Assembly: GCA_002496905.1 (NCBI GenBank)
Contig: DALV01000040.1
Location: forward strand, 1 to 15,642
DNA from: Euryarchaeota archaeon UBA105
Lineage (GTDB): Archaea > Thermoplasmatota > Poseidoniia > Poseidoniales > Thalassarchaeaceae
DNA length: 15,642 bases
Direction: 5' to 3'
In this document: one piece after another, positions 1 through 7,013 of the stretch
Layout: the number at the start of each line of letters is the position of its first letter
Position numbering within the stretch: position 1 is the stretch's first letter
Notes under the pieces: generated by a model
Told to the model about the DNA's origin: nothing
The model's database searches: none
The model's input: the letters and a program-made list of their open reading frames with translations, nothing else
Translations under genes and position numbers: made by a program

Positions 1-101
1 GGGGTGGGTCAGGTGCCCGAGCATTGCGATGAAAGTCACCGTTACTCCCCGGGGCACACACTTTTTCCAAAGGCCTCAAGGCTTCATACACCGGGCGGTT
101 A

Positions 102-1118
102 ATGATGCACTCACTAGGATTGGTCGGCGGCACTTTCGACCGCTTCCATGCCGGGCATCGAGCATTGATTGATTACGGCCTTTCAAAGTGTCAAAGGCTT
201 GAGGTATGGTTAACCAGCGATCAAATTGCTCAAGCAAAAGACTCTCGAATTGAATCATGGTCTGAAAGGTCACAAAAATTTACTCAATCTATTGCTGAAG
301 AATCCTCTCGAATATCCATCCATCGACTGGAAGACGAAGATGGACCTGCACCCCGGCACGAGAATGCCTCGGCAATATTGTGCACACCAGAAACATTAGT
401 GGGTTGCGAGCGAATTAATCAGATACGTCAAAGTAATGGTTTGGGAACTCTTGAAATTCTCAAGGTCGAGCATGTAATAGGTCATGATGGCAAACCAATT
501 TCCAGTTCAAGAATACGCCAAGGTGAGATAGACAGGGATGGTCAACCCTATCTTCCAGATGACATTGGGAAAGCCAATCTTATCCTGACAAAGGAGGTCG
601 AATCGAATCTAAAAGATCCATTTGGTCAATTATTTGAGGGCCCAGAGAATGATACGAGTGTGGCAATACGCGCGGTTCTGGAAGAAACCTTTGGTAGCCA
701 AGGTCCAATTATCGCAGTTGGTGATGTCACTGTCAAAGCCTTGCAAGATCTGGGAAGTCCAGCAGACATCGCATTAATCGATGGTAAGACTAAACGGCAG
801 GAATGGGAAGGGGCTTCTACAATCGATACTTCTCTTTACGATAAGAATCTCACCTGTAAGAATCCTGCCGGTCAATTAAATGCTGATTTGTATCATGCTT
901 GCAAAGGTGCAATAGAAGCTTGGAGTAAAGAAAACAAGACGACAATAATTGATGTAGATGGTGAAGAAGATCTCGCACCTTTACTTCTCCACCCAATGGC
1001 TCCATTGGGTGCTGCGGTTCTCTATGGTCAGCCAAACCGTGGAGTTGTACTCCGATGGACTGGCTTTGATTCCAAATCACGCTGTAGAGAACTTCTAGCA
1101 GCAATGGATAGAGATTGA
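102..1118 (+). CDS. Bifunctional phosphopantetheine adenylyltransferase / GTP-dependent dephospho-CoA kinase (DUF359) fusion
   Basis: Carries the last two steps of coenzyme A synthesis in one 338-residue cytoplasmic protein. Residues 1-150 are an archaeal-type PPAT (nucleotidyltransferase fold): GGTFDRFHAGHRAL at 9-22 holds the HxGH-type ATP motif, and ISSSRIR at 133-139 matches the family's ISSTxIR loop. Residues 155-335 match DUF359, the family shown in Thermococcus to be GTP-dependent dephospho-CoA kinase: GDVTVKAL at 207-214, the aspartate-containing IDGKTKR at 226-232, VDGEEDL at 285-291 and GAAVLYGQPNRGVV at 303-316. In most archaea these are separate genes. The ATG at 102 overlaps an upstream TAA; a second ATG at 105 is equally possible. 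It converges on the membrane-protein gene 8 bases away. Both activities are inferred from motifs and both domains look intact. Confidence 0.93.
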   Translation: MMHSLGLVGGTFDRFHAGHRALIDYGLSKCQRLEVWLTSDQIAQAKDSRIESWSERSQKFTQSIAEESSRISIHRLEDEDGPAPRHENASAILCTPETLVGCERINQIRQSNGLGTLEILKVEHVIGHDGKPISSSRIRQGEIDRDGQPYLPDDIGKANLILTKEVESNLKDPFGQLFEGPENDTSVAIRAVLEETFGSQGPIIAVGDVTVKALQDLGSPADIALIDGKTKRQEWEGASTIDTSLYDKNLTCKNPAGQLNADLYHACKGAIEAWSKENKTTIIDVDGEEDLAPLLLHPMAPLGAAVLYGQPNRGVVLRWTGFDSKSRCRELLAAMDRD

Positions 1119-1130
1119 GAAGAATCTCAA
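1115..1130. terminator. Short dyad spanning both stop codons of a convergent gene pair
   Basis: TTGAGA AGAA TCTCAA is a perfect 6-bp inverted repeat with a 4-base loop. Each arm carries the TGA stop of one of the two converging genes. It may form a short 3' hairpin in both transcripts, but there is no T-run beside it, so a termination role is only a guess. Confidence 0.25.
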
Positions 1131-1657
1131 GATTCGGCCTTATCCAACATATTCAGACCGAAACCGAACATGAACGGAATTACGCTGACGGCGAATACAC
1201 CTGGGTCAACCCAAGTATTGTATTGTGCCGACCATGCAAGATAGAAGAGTATTGCAAAGACAATCATCCAATCTGCGACAGTCTTTCTAATTCCGTGTTC
1301 ACCGGAAAATAGTCCAGACATGCATTCTGGTAGACCCTTGATTGCTGATATTGTACCGCCCTCAACGGCCTTATTCATACCCAAATGACCTACAGCAACC
1401 AAGACAACTCCAAGAATACCGAATGCAATATCGTCAACTACAAATGATATTCCATCGTGGTCGGTGTATACATCACCGAGAGAGCCATTGCTGAGAAATC
1501 CAAGCCATAGTGCCTTGAATCCTGGAGAATATGCTCCGATTGTGATATTGACTATTGTAAGTAATAGAACCCATCCACCTAACAGTAGCATGACTGTAGA
1601 AGCGGTTCTACTTGGGCGGGTAAGCGCCGAGTACCAGTCGTTGTCAGAGAGCGACAT
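1127..1657 (-). CDS. Hypothetical four-helix integral membrane protein
   Basis: A 176-residue protein that I do not recognise. Hydrophobic segments lie at about residues 20-42, 72-95, 126-146 and 152-171, with short polar loops, and the ends are hydrophilic, so both termini probably face the same side of the membrane. Cysteine is scarce and no catalytic motif is visible. The ATG at 1657 is the first in frame. No Shine-Dalgarno sequence is evident, which would fit a leaderless or short-leader transcript. A GC-rich hairpin (1693-1710) lies 35 bases upstream, in the 102-base gap after orc1, so the gene probably has its own promoter there. It converges on the CoA-synthesis fusion gene. Confidence 0.8.
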   Translation of the reverse strand: MSLSDNDWYSALTRPSRTASTVMLLLGGWVLLLTIVNITIGAYSPGFKALWLGFLSNGSLGDVYTDHDGISFVVDDIAFGILGVVLVAVGHLGMNKAVEGGTISAIKGLPECMSGLFSGEHGIRKTVADWMIVFAILFYLAWSAQYNTWVDPGVFAVSVIPFMFGFGLNMLDKAES

Positions 1658-1692
1658 CGGATGCGGCGACCTTAGAACTTGGTTTAACCGTT

Positions 1693-1710
1693 GAGGCCCT
1701 AAAGGGCCTC
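1693..1710. promoter_or_regulatory. GC-rich perfect hairpin upstream of the membrane-protein gene
   Basis: GAGGCCCT AA AGGGCCTC is an 8-bp perfect inverted repeat with a 2-base loop (or 7 bp with loop TAAA). It lies 35 bases upstream of the start codon at 1657 and 49 bases past the orc1 stop. It has no T-run, so it does not look like a simple terminator. It resembles the hairpins at 4235, 5610 and 14508 in form and position but not in sequence. Confidence 0.5.
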
Positions 1711-1759
1711 GATAATTGTAGCGGAATAGGTTCAGAAAACCATCGAATTGTGGATTTTC

Positions 1760-2998
1760 TCACAAATGGCTCTGCAAACGGTAGCGACAACGAGCGGCTT
1801 CTGCGATTAGTGGATCCGCATCGCTCATCGTGGTTATTGCATCGACTGTCTTTGGGATTGCAGAGTTGACCTGCTTGCTCCGGCCCCCTCTTCCCTTGCT
1901 GACATTTCGAGCCATTATCATACCAAGTGTATCCAATTCATTTAGCAAGGTAGAGATTCTCCTTGGAGTTAACGGCTCGACATTAACATTCAGACAGGCA
2001 TCGGAATAGGTTCTGTATACTTCACCAGTAGAGATGTTACGAAGTCCATTATCCTCATTTATTCTAATTGAGAAGAGTACCAACTTTTGATGAAGTGGAA
2101 GAGTTTGCAATACGGGAGTTACTTGGTCGTGCTCCAGTTGAGATTGTGCGAGCCTTACATGTCGTGGATCGACCTTTGTCTGAGAGCGTTGTTCTGCCTT
2201 TTGCACTGAAATTCGTAATAGGTCCAGAGCTCGACGAGCATCTCCGTGTTCCTGTGCGGCCAAGGCAGCGCAAAGTTGTACAACACCTTGTTCCAGAACG
2301 TCTTCTCTCAGACCAGTATTTGCTCTCTCGGTTAGAATATCCGTGATCTCCGATGCTCCATATGGGTGGAAAATCAAATCCTCTTGACCGAGTCTACCGG
2401 ACACCCTTGGGTCGAGTAACTGCGTAAAGTGCAAATCGTTACTGATTCCAATGATACAACAACGAGAGCGTTTGAGTATTGTATTGAGGTTAGTTAAATT
2501 GTAGAGCAGATTATCCCCTGCGCGTTCGACTAAATTGTCAATTTCATCGAGTACGATGATGTGAACGCCTCCAGCACGGTCCATTCTTTCGACTAGATGC
2601 TCTAGTACTCTGTCGGTGGGCCAGCCAGTAAATGGAATTGGTACATCTCCACGCTGAGACAATTTTGTCGCCAAAGTCTGAACGACTCTGTAGCGGGTAT
2701 CTACCTGCCTACAATTGATTTCGTAGGTCCTCACAGGTTGCCCCATTTCCCTGCCTTTTTCTCCGAGTTGCCCTAGGACGAATCTCGTAACCACAGTCTT
2801 TCCTGATCCGGGGACACCATAGAGGAGCATATTCGATGGTATGTGGCCGTTGAGAGCATCGACTAAATTTCGCACAAGCGCTTCGACTTCACGGTCTCTG
2901 TGAGGTAATGTTGTAGGTTCGAAAGCGTGGTCGAAGGCTTTCCTATCGAGAAATAGGGAATCTTGCCCTAATATCTTCTCGAAAATATTTCCTTCCAT
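1760..2998 (-). CDS. orc1/cdc6: Orc1/Cdc6 family replication initiator (AAA+ ATPase)
   Basis: Archaeal origin recognition and helicase-loading protein, 412 residues, a normal length for the family. The AAA+ module shows Walker A GVPGSGKT at 61-68, Walker B IIVLDE at 147-152, sensor 1 GISND at 184-188, the arginine-bearing DPRVSGRL at 197-203, and the sensor 2 motif GDARRAL at 252-258. Residues from about 300 to 400 form the winged-helix DNA-binding domain, with LTPRRISTLLNELDTLGMI as its recognition region. The N-terminus (LFLDRKAFDHAFEP) is the usual lead-in. The ATG at 2998 is preceded by a short A-rich run on the coding strand and no Shine-Dalgarno sequence. Its upstream side faces a 406-base gap, the expected place for an Orc1-dependent origin. 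Confidence 0.96.
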   Translation of the reverse strand: MEGNIFEKILGQDSLFLDRKAFDHAFEPTTLPHRDREVEALVRNLVDALNGHIPSNMLLYGVPGSGKTVVTRFVLGQLGEKGREMGQPVRTYEINCRQVDTRYRVVQTLATKLSQRGDVPIPFTGWPTDRVLEHLVERMDRAGGVHIIVLDEIDNLVERAGDNLLYNLTNLNTILKRSRCCIIGISNDLHFTQLLDPRVSGRLGQEDLIFHPYGASEITDILTERANTGLREDVLEQGVVQLCAALAAQEHGDARRALDLLRISVQKAEQRSQTKVDPRHVRLAQSQLEHDQVTPVLQTLPLHQKLVLFSIRINEDNGLRNISTGEVYRTYSDACLNVNVEPLTPRRISTLLNELDTLGMIMARNVSKGRGGRSKQVNSAIPKTVDAITTMSDADPLIAEAARCRYRLQSHL

Positions 2999-3404
2999 TT
3001 TTTAACACACAACCGTTTACCATTCCAAGTCTACTAACTCGTCCTATGTCAGGAGTCATCGGAAGCAAACGCGGATTCTTCACGAGGGCGTTGGTGGTAA
3101 TGAAAGTTGCCGGACCTATGGGGAAGGAATGCCTCATTATGATAGTAAGTAAAATGTTAATGACATATTCTTTCGCTCAACATATTTTCTAGAAAATTAA
3201 CAAGAATTTGGATAATTTATTGATTTAATTGACTTAATCGCTTTACTTTTTTCACTGAAGAAACAGCTGTATTTTGTCATTGTCTCGAGTGTAATTGAAT
3301 TTATCTTCGGGAGTTTGTTTTATCGAACTAATTTATGGCTCAAATTTGTTCTATTTCGATTCTCTTAACAACATTTACATATTTATAGAAGTTATTTTTT
3401 CTCA
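2999..3404. other. Candidate replication origin: gap beside orc1, AT-rich in its second half
   Basis: The only gap over 300 bases in a very compact window. It abuts the 5' end of orc1, the usual place for archaeal oriC. Bases from about 3140 to 3404 are strongly AT-rich and suit a DNA-unwinding element. They include a 14-bp perfect palindrome, ATTTTCTAGAAAAT, at 3184-3197 and a TATA-like ATATTTATAG near 3380. TTCACTGAAGAAACA at 3251-3265 loosely resembles the archaeal origin recognition box core but with extra bases, and I found no convincing repeated or inverted ORB set. Bases 2999-3135 are closer to average composition and contain a possible 48-codon ORF. Origin status is inferred from position and composition only. 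Confidence 0.4.
3046..3192 (+). CDS. Possible small 48-residue ORF in the orc1 upstream gap
   Basis: An ATG-to-TAG frame coding for 48 residues, starting MSGVIGSKRGFFTRALVV and ending SFAQHIF. It is basic near the start and hydrophobic or methionine-rich in the second half. The first 90 bases are richer in G and C than the AT-rich DNA after it, which is the only hint of coding. There is no clear Shine-Dalgarno sequence and no recognisable family. It runs divergently from orc1. It may equally be a chance frame in origin DNA. Confidence 0.2.
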   Translation: MSGVIGSKRGFFTRALVVMKVAGPMGKECLIMIVSKMLMTYSFAQHIF

Positions 3405-4190
3405 TTATTTTCTAACATGAAAATAATCGCCATTCTCCTCAATAACTAATTCGTTTCCATCCTCAAGTTGAATAATTTCAGGCTTCAATTCCGGCCTCGG
3501 AAAACCACCTGCTTGTTCGCCAGAATTGGAGTAGTTATGAGTAACTAGAATCGTTGCATGCGGATGCCGTTCAGCCAGTGAGTTGACTTGACTAGGATTG
3601 TGATGATTAGGGCTGTTTACGAAATCTGGTACCCCCATTTCAATCAAGATTACATTCGCCACCTTCGACCGATCTTCAATCTCTTGACAAGGTCCAGAGT
3701 CACCACAATGTAGTAGTTTGAATCCACTCGTGTGAGTCAACAAGTAGCCATGGGGGTCGGTTTCGGGAGTGTGTGTGACTTGGAATCTCTCGTAACTCCA
3801 TTCCGAATTTTGTAATTCTCCAGATTCTTCTTCCAACCAATTAATGTCATCGTTAAGAACTTCATTCAAGCTTCCAGGAAACCCAACATGACTGAGGTTC
3901 GAGAGAATCTCTTTACCATTAGGTCTAAGGTAGACATTCAGAGATTTTTCAGCGTTGGAAACAACCTTTCTTTCTAAGATGAAGAATGGGAAACCGAACA
4001 TATGATCTGCATGCCAATGTGTAAACAATAGATGGTCAATCTCGCCGCTTGATACTCCTGCACGTCGCAATTGTGGTAGTAATGTTGGAGGGGCATCGAC
4101 CAAAATATTACCATCGATTAAGACTAGCGCGTGCATTCTTCCATGAGGTGAAAATGCGTTCCCGGTGCCGAGGAACTGCACGCGCGGCAT
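3405..4190 (-). CDS. Metallo-beta-lactamase-fold hydrolase (RNase Z / PqqB-like group)
   Basis: A 261-residue metal-dependent hydrolase. From the chosen start it opens MPRVQFLGTGNAFSPHGR, the typical first strand and LGTG turn of this fold. Metal ligands are visible: THWHADH at 57-63 (HxHxDH), H140 in VTHTP, D164 in CGDSG and H218 in THNY, so both metal sites look complete. The substrate cannot be told from sequence; relatives include tRNA 3'-processing enzymes and small-molecule hydrolases, and the long RNA-binding arm typical of RNase Z is not evident. The frame stays open upstream to 4298, but ATG 4190 has GGAG four bases before it and gives the family N-terminus. It is divergent from the CysJ-like gene. 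Confidence 0.88.
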   Translation of the reverse strand: MPRVQFLGTGNAFSPHGRMHALVLIDGNILVDAPPTLLPQLRRAGVSSGEIDHLLFTHWHADHMFGFPFFILERKVVSNAEKSLNVYLRPNGKEILSNLSHVGFPGSLNEVLNDDINWLEEESGELQNSEWSYERFQVTHTPETDPHGYLLTHTSGFKLLHCGDSGPCQEIEDRSKVANVILIEMGVPDFVNSPNHHNPSQVNSLAERHPHATILVTHNYSNSGEQAGGFPRPELKPEIIQLEDGNELVIEENGDYFHVRK

Positions 4191-4234
4191 GGCTCTCCAT
4201 GTGGCGTCTATGACTTGAGCCATTCGGGTCTCGA

Positions 4235-4251
4235 CGCCCGCTACGCGGGCG
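4235..4251. promoter_or_regulatory. GC-rich perfect hairpin in a divergent promoter region
   Basis: CGCCCGC TAC GCGGGCG is a 7-bp perfect inverted repeat with a 3-base loop. It lies between two divergent genes, 44 bases from the hydrolase start (4190) and 60 bases from the reductase start (4312). Because no gene ends here, it cannot be a terminator for an upstream gene. An operator or a 5'-leader structure is more likely. Confidence 0.5.
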
Positions 4252-4311
4252 AACGTCATGCCCCTTGTTTTGATAAACGGACTTTCGCTCGGCGGCATGC
4301 TGGTGAGCGCA

Positions 4312-5589
4312 ATGTCCGATTGGAGTGCAAAGAATCCGTATACCTCTAAGTTAACGGAAAATTACGTCCTCAATGGCGAAGGTTCGAGAAAAGAAACCCG
4401 TCACATAGTATTCGATTTGGGTGATTCAGGGCTTGAATACAAGGCAGGAGATGCACTGGGTGTAATTCCACGATGTCCACCTGAATTGGTTGAGAGACTA
4501 CTTTCAACAGCCAACTTCAGTGGAGATGAATTGGTTGAAACCCACCTTGGAGAGGCAACTCTGAAGGAAGCATTAACCGACCATTTAGAGATTCACAGAA
4601 TCTCAAAGAAATGGATTCAGAATCTTGGTACTAGAATGGGTGGTGACGAACCAGTGGAGATAACAATCACTCGCAGACATCGAGTTTCAACTGAGGACGG
4701 AACTCTGTTGGTAGATTGGTCCGGCTCAGGAGAAGGCGAAGATGTTCCGCAAGGATACGAAGAAATCGGCGCTGCCTGTGACCCCGCAGAGGCGCTTTGG
4801 AGAGATATCACAAGCAATGCAGATGCGATGGAGGACTACATTTGGTCTCGCGATTATATCGATGCGATGGGCGATTTTGGCCACATTGGATTTACTGCGC
4901 AACAATTTGTCGATGGAATGGATCGATTGAAGCCACGTCTATACTCTATCGCGAGTAGCCCAAACTACGAGCCAGGAACAGTTCACTTGACCGTAGGAAT
5001 CGTCCGATATTCTCACCACGAACGCGACAGAACCGGTCTCTGTACAGGATTTTTGGCAGATCGTTGTGATGTCGACAATACAGAAATTGGTGTATTCATG
5101 TCTCCAACTCGTTCTTTCATTCTACCAGAGGATGGTAATACGGATTGCATAATGGTCGGCCCAGGAACAGGTATTGCTCCTTTCCGAGCTTACCTTCAAC
5201 AGCGTGATCTGAATGGTGACAAAGGTCGTAATTGGCTATTCTTTGGTGACTGGACAGAGGAAGGAGAGTACTACTACCGAGATGAAATGGAAGACTGGAA
5301 AGAACGAGGAGTTCTCGATTACCATGACTTAGCATGGAGCCGAGCAGGAGATGAGAAGGTATACGTCCAACATCTAATGGCAAAGCACGGTAAAGAAATC
5401 TGGAATTGGATTGATGGTGGAGCCTATTTCTATGTCTGTGGAGATAAGAATTACATGGCAAAGGATGTACATTCAACCTTGATTGAGATCTGTGCAGAAC
5501 ATGGTGGCATGTCTCCTGATGAAGCCAAGGAATTCGTCGAGGTCGGGATGATGAAGACCGACAAGCGATACCTACGCGACGTCTACTGA
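4312..5589 (+). CDS. CysJ-like NADPH:FAD oxidoreductase lacking the FMN domain (sulfite reductase flavoprotein type)
   Basis: A 425-residue diflavin-reductase module that takes electrons from NADPH to FAD. It resembles the C-terminal two-thirds of CysJ: the FAD motif RLYSIASS at 209-216, GLCTGFLAD at 242-250, the NADPH loop GPGTGIAPFRAYLQQR at 283-298, YVCGDKNYMAKDV at 374-386, and the C-terminal RYLRDVY whose last aromatic residue stacks on FAD in the family. Unlike typical CysJ there is no N-terminal flavodoxin (FMN) domain; the protein starts near the connecting domain. Electrons must therefore pass to a separate flavodoxin, a ferredoxin or directly to a partner. Such FMN-less forms exist in some bacteria. 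Start 4312 is preferred over 4258 because GGTGA sits five bases before it. No sulfite reductase hemoprotein gene is in the window, so the acceptor is unknown. Confidence 0.88.
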   Translation: MSDWSAKNPYTSKLTENYVLNGEGSRKETRHIVFDLGDSGLEYKAGDALGVIPRCPPELVERLLSTANFSGDELVETHLGEATLKEALTDHLEIHRISKKWIQNLGTRMGGDEPVEITITRRHRVSTEDGTLLVDWSGSGEGEDVPQGYEEIGAACDPAEALWRDITSNADAMEDYIWSRDYIDAMGDFGHIGFTAQQFVDGMDRLKPRLYSIASSPNYEPGTVHLTVGIVRYSHHERDRTGLCTGFLADRCDVDNTEIGVFMSPTRSFILPEDGNTDCIMVGPGTGIAPFRAYLQQRDLNGDKGRNWLFFGDWTEEGEYYYRDEMEDWKERGVLDYHDLAWSRAGDEKVYVQHLMAKHGKEIWNWIDGGAYFYVCGDKNYMAKDVHSTLIEICAEHGGMSPDEAKEFVEVGMMKTDKRYLRDVY

Positions 5590-5609
5590 TTGGCAGTATT
5601 TGCTCTTCA

Positions 5610-5628
5610 CGACCGCCTATGGCGGTCG
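5610..5628. promoter_or_regulatory. GC-rich perfect hairpin upstream of biotin carboxylase
   Basis: CGACCGCC TAT GGCGGTCG is an 8-bp perfect inverted repeat with a 3-base loop, 20 bases past the reductase stop and 38 bases before the biotin carboxylase ATG. No T-run follows. It could be a 3' end structure of the reductase transcript or an element of the next promoter. Confidence 0.5.
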
Positions 5629-5666
5629 CCGAACTCTACATAGGATTCAACCTACAGCGGAGTTTG

Positions 5667-7004
5667 ATGTTCCGCAGGGTGCTGATTGCCAATCGAGGCG
5701 AGATAGCCTTGCGAATTTTGCGTTCATTGAGGACATTAGGAATCGAGGCGGTAATGATTCACGGTCGTGAAGATCGCTTGACAACCCCTGTTCGGCTCGC
5801 CGATGAGGCGATTCACATAGCCCGAGACGACCCTTTAGCATCCTACTTGGACATTGAGGCAATTGTCGCCGCCGCCAAAGAAGTCGGGGCTGATGCTGTT
5901 CACCCCGGGTATGGATTCCTTGCCGAGAATCCTATTTTCGCTGATAGGTTAGCTGAGGAGGGGATTACATTCATCGGCCCTAGTCCAGAGGTATTGAGAA
6001 TCCTCGGTGACAAAATTACCGCTAGAGAAACTATGTCCAAGGCCGGATTACCAATTGCCAAAGGTTCTCCTGGACCTGTTTCCGATCCGTCGGAAGCCGC
6101 GACAGTTGCCGATGATATCGGCTTCCCTGTAATCATCAAGGCGGCCGCTGGTGGTGGTGGAATCGGTATGCAAGTGGTAGATTCTGCCGATGAATTCGAA
6201 TCGGCACTAAACCTATGTCAAGGCCGAGCCCTATCCGCTTTCGGTGATGACAGAGTCTTCCTAGAGAAATTCATCGAAGGCGCTCAACATGTTGAATTCC
6301 AAGTCCTTGGAGATGGTGAAGATGCTATCCATTTCGGCGAGAGATTCTGTTCGATTCAACGCCGTCACCAAAAAATCTTGGAAGAAGGGCCTTGGCTTTC
6401 TGAAGAAGTTAGAGCCGATATAGGTGCACGTGTTGTAGCAGGAGCCAAGGCTGTCGGTTACAAGGGATTGGCAACGTTCGAATTCCTCAGGGATTCGTAC
6501 GGTGAATTCTACTTCCTCGAAGTTAATCCTCGAGTTCAGGTTGAGCACACGGTTACTGAGATGATAACCGGACACGACCTAGTTTCTCTTGGAATCAGAG
6601 TCGCCTCAGGAGAAATCCTACCGTTTTCTCAGGATGATATTGAGATTTCAGGTCATGCAATTCAAGCTCGACTAAATGCTGAAGACCCGAGAACCTTGGA
6701 ACCATCACCTGGCCGACTTTGGGAATGCCATTGGCCTGCAGGTCCGGGTGTTAGGGTGGATACTCATGCTCACACAGGCTACGATATGCCTCCATCTTTC
6801 GACTCCTTACTCGCTAAACTGATTGTTTGGGGAAGAGATAGACAAGAGGCGATTAAAAGACTTGATGCCGCCCTTGCAGAGACTCTGATTTTAGGTGTTG
6901 AAACCCTTATTCCATTACATAGAGCAATTCTATCAGAGGAAGACTTCCGGAATAGAGATGTTACGATAAGGTATCTTGAGGAACACCCAGACCTGTTGAA
7001 TTGA
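5667..7004 (+). CDS. accC: Biotin carboxylase subunit of an acyl-CoA carboxylase (AccC/PccA-like)
   Basis: ATP-grasp enzyme that carboxylates biotin on a carrier protein using bicarbonate and ATP, the first half-reaction of acetyl- or propionyl-CoA carboxylase. It has 445 residues, the full AccC length. It opens MFRRVLIANRGEIALRI, matching the family N-terminus. Visible motifs are HPGYGFLAEN at 79-88, K116 in GDK, the glycine loop AGGGGIGMQ at 161-169, HVEFQVLGDG at 208-217, RRHQK at 232-236 with the catalytic lysine, FLEVNPRVQVEH at 283-294 (E285, N287, R289) and QARLNAEDP at 333-341. The glycine loop has Ile where most members have Arg or Lys. ATG 5667 is preferred over 5619 because GGAG precedes it and it gives the family start. 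No biotin carrier or carboxyltransferase gene is in the window. Confidence 0.93.
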   Translation: MFRRVLIANRGEIALRILRSLRTLGIEAVMIHGREDRLTTPVRLADEAIHIARDDPLASYLDIEAIVAAAKEVGADAVHPGYGFLAENPIFADRLAEEGITFIGPSPEVLRILGDKITARETMSKAGLPIAKGSPGPVSDPSEAATVADDIGFPVIIKAAAGGGGIGMQVVDSADEFESALNLCQGRALSAFGDDRVFLEKFIEGAQHVEFQVLGDGEDAIHFGERFCSIQRRHQKILEEGPWLSEEVRADIGARVVAGAKAVGYKGLATFEFLRDSYGEFYFLEVNPRVQVEHTVTEMITGHDLVSLGIRVASGEILPFSQDDIEISGHAIQARLNAEDPRTLEPSPGRLWECHWPAGPGVRVDTHAHTGYDMPPSFDSLLAKLIVWGRDRQEAIKRLDAALAETLILGVETLIPLHRAILSEEDFRNRDVTIRYLEEHPDLLN

Positions 7005-7013
7005 GATGATAGT

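Noticed and set aside
47..54. CCCCGGGG palindrome 47 bases before the first gene, as a fifth member of the hairpin set
   Set aside because: It is only 4+4 bases with no loop, so it cannot form a normal hairpin and may be chance.
1..60. Possible start of a divergent gene on the - strand (GTG near 40 or ATG at 24) running off the window edge
   Set aside because: Only about 8-13 codons are available, with no motif or ribosome site, so coding cannot be judged. The + strand frames here also look non-coding.
3001..3010. TTAACACAC shared by the orc1 upstream region and 14371-14379, as a possible common operator
   Set aside because: Only nine bases match and the flanks differ; with two copies this could be chance.
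2943..3137. 64-codon - strand frame overlapping the orc1 start
   Set aside because: It shares sequence with the orc1 N-terminus in another frame, and the orc1 start is well supported.
4191..4298. N-terminal extension of the metallo-beta-lactamase gene to 4298
   Set aside because: It would run through the hairpin and the neighbour's ribosome site. The family N-terminus and GGAG fit ATG 4190.
5117..5476. 119-codon frame on the - strand inside the CysJ-like gene
   Set aside because: It is fully inside a well-supported gene, with a His/Leu/Ser/Arg-rich composition typical of an antisense shadow.
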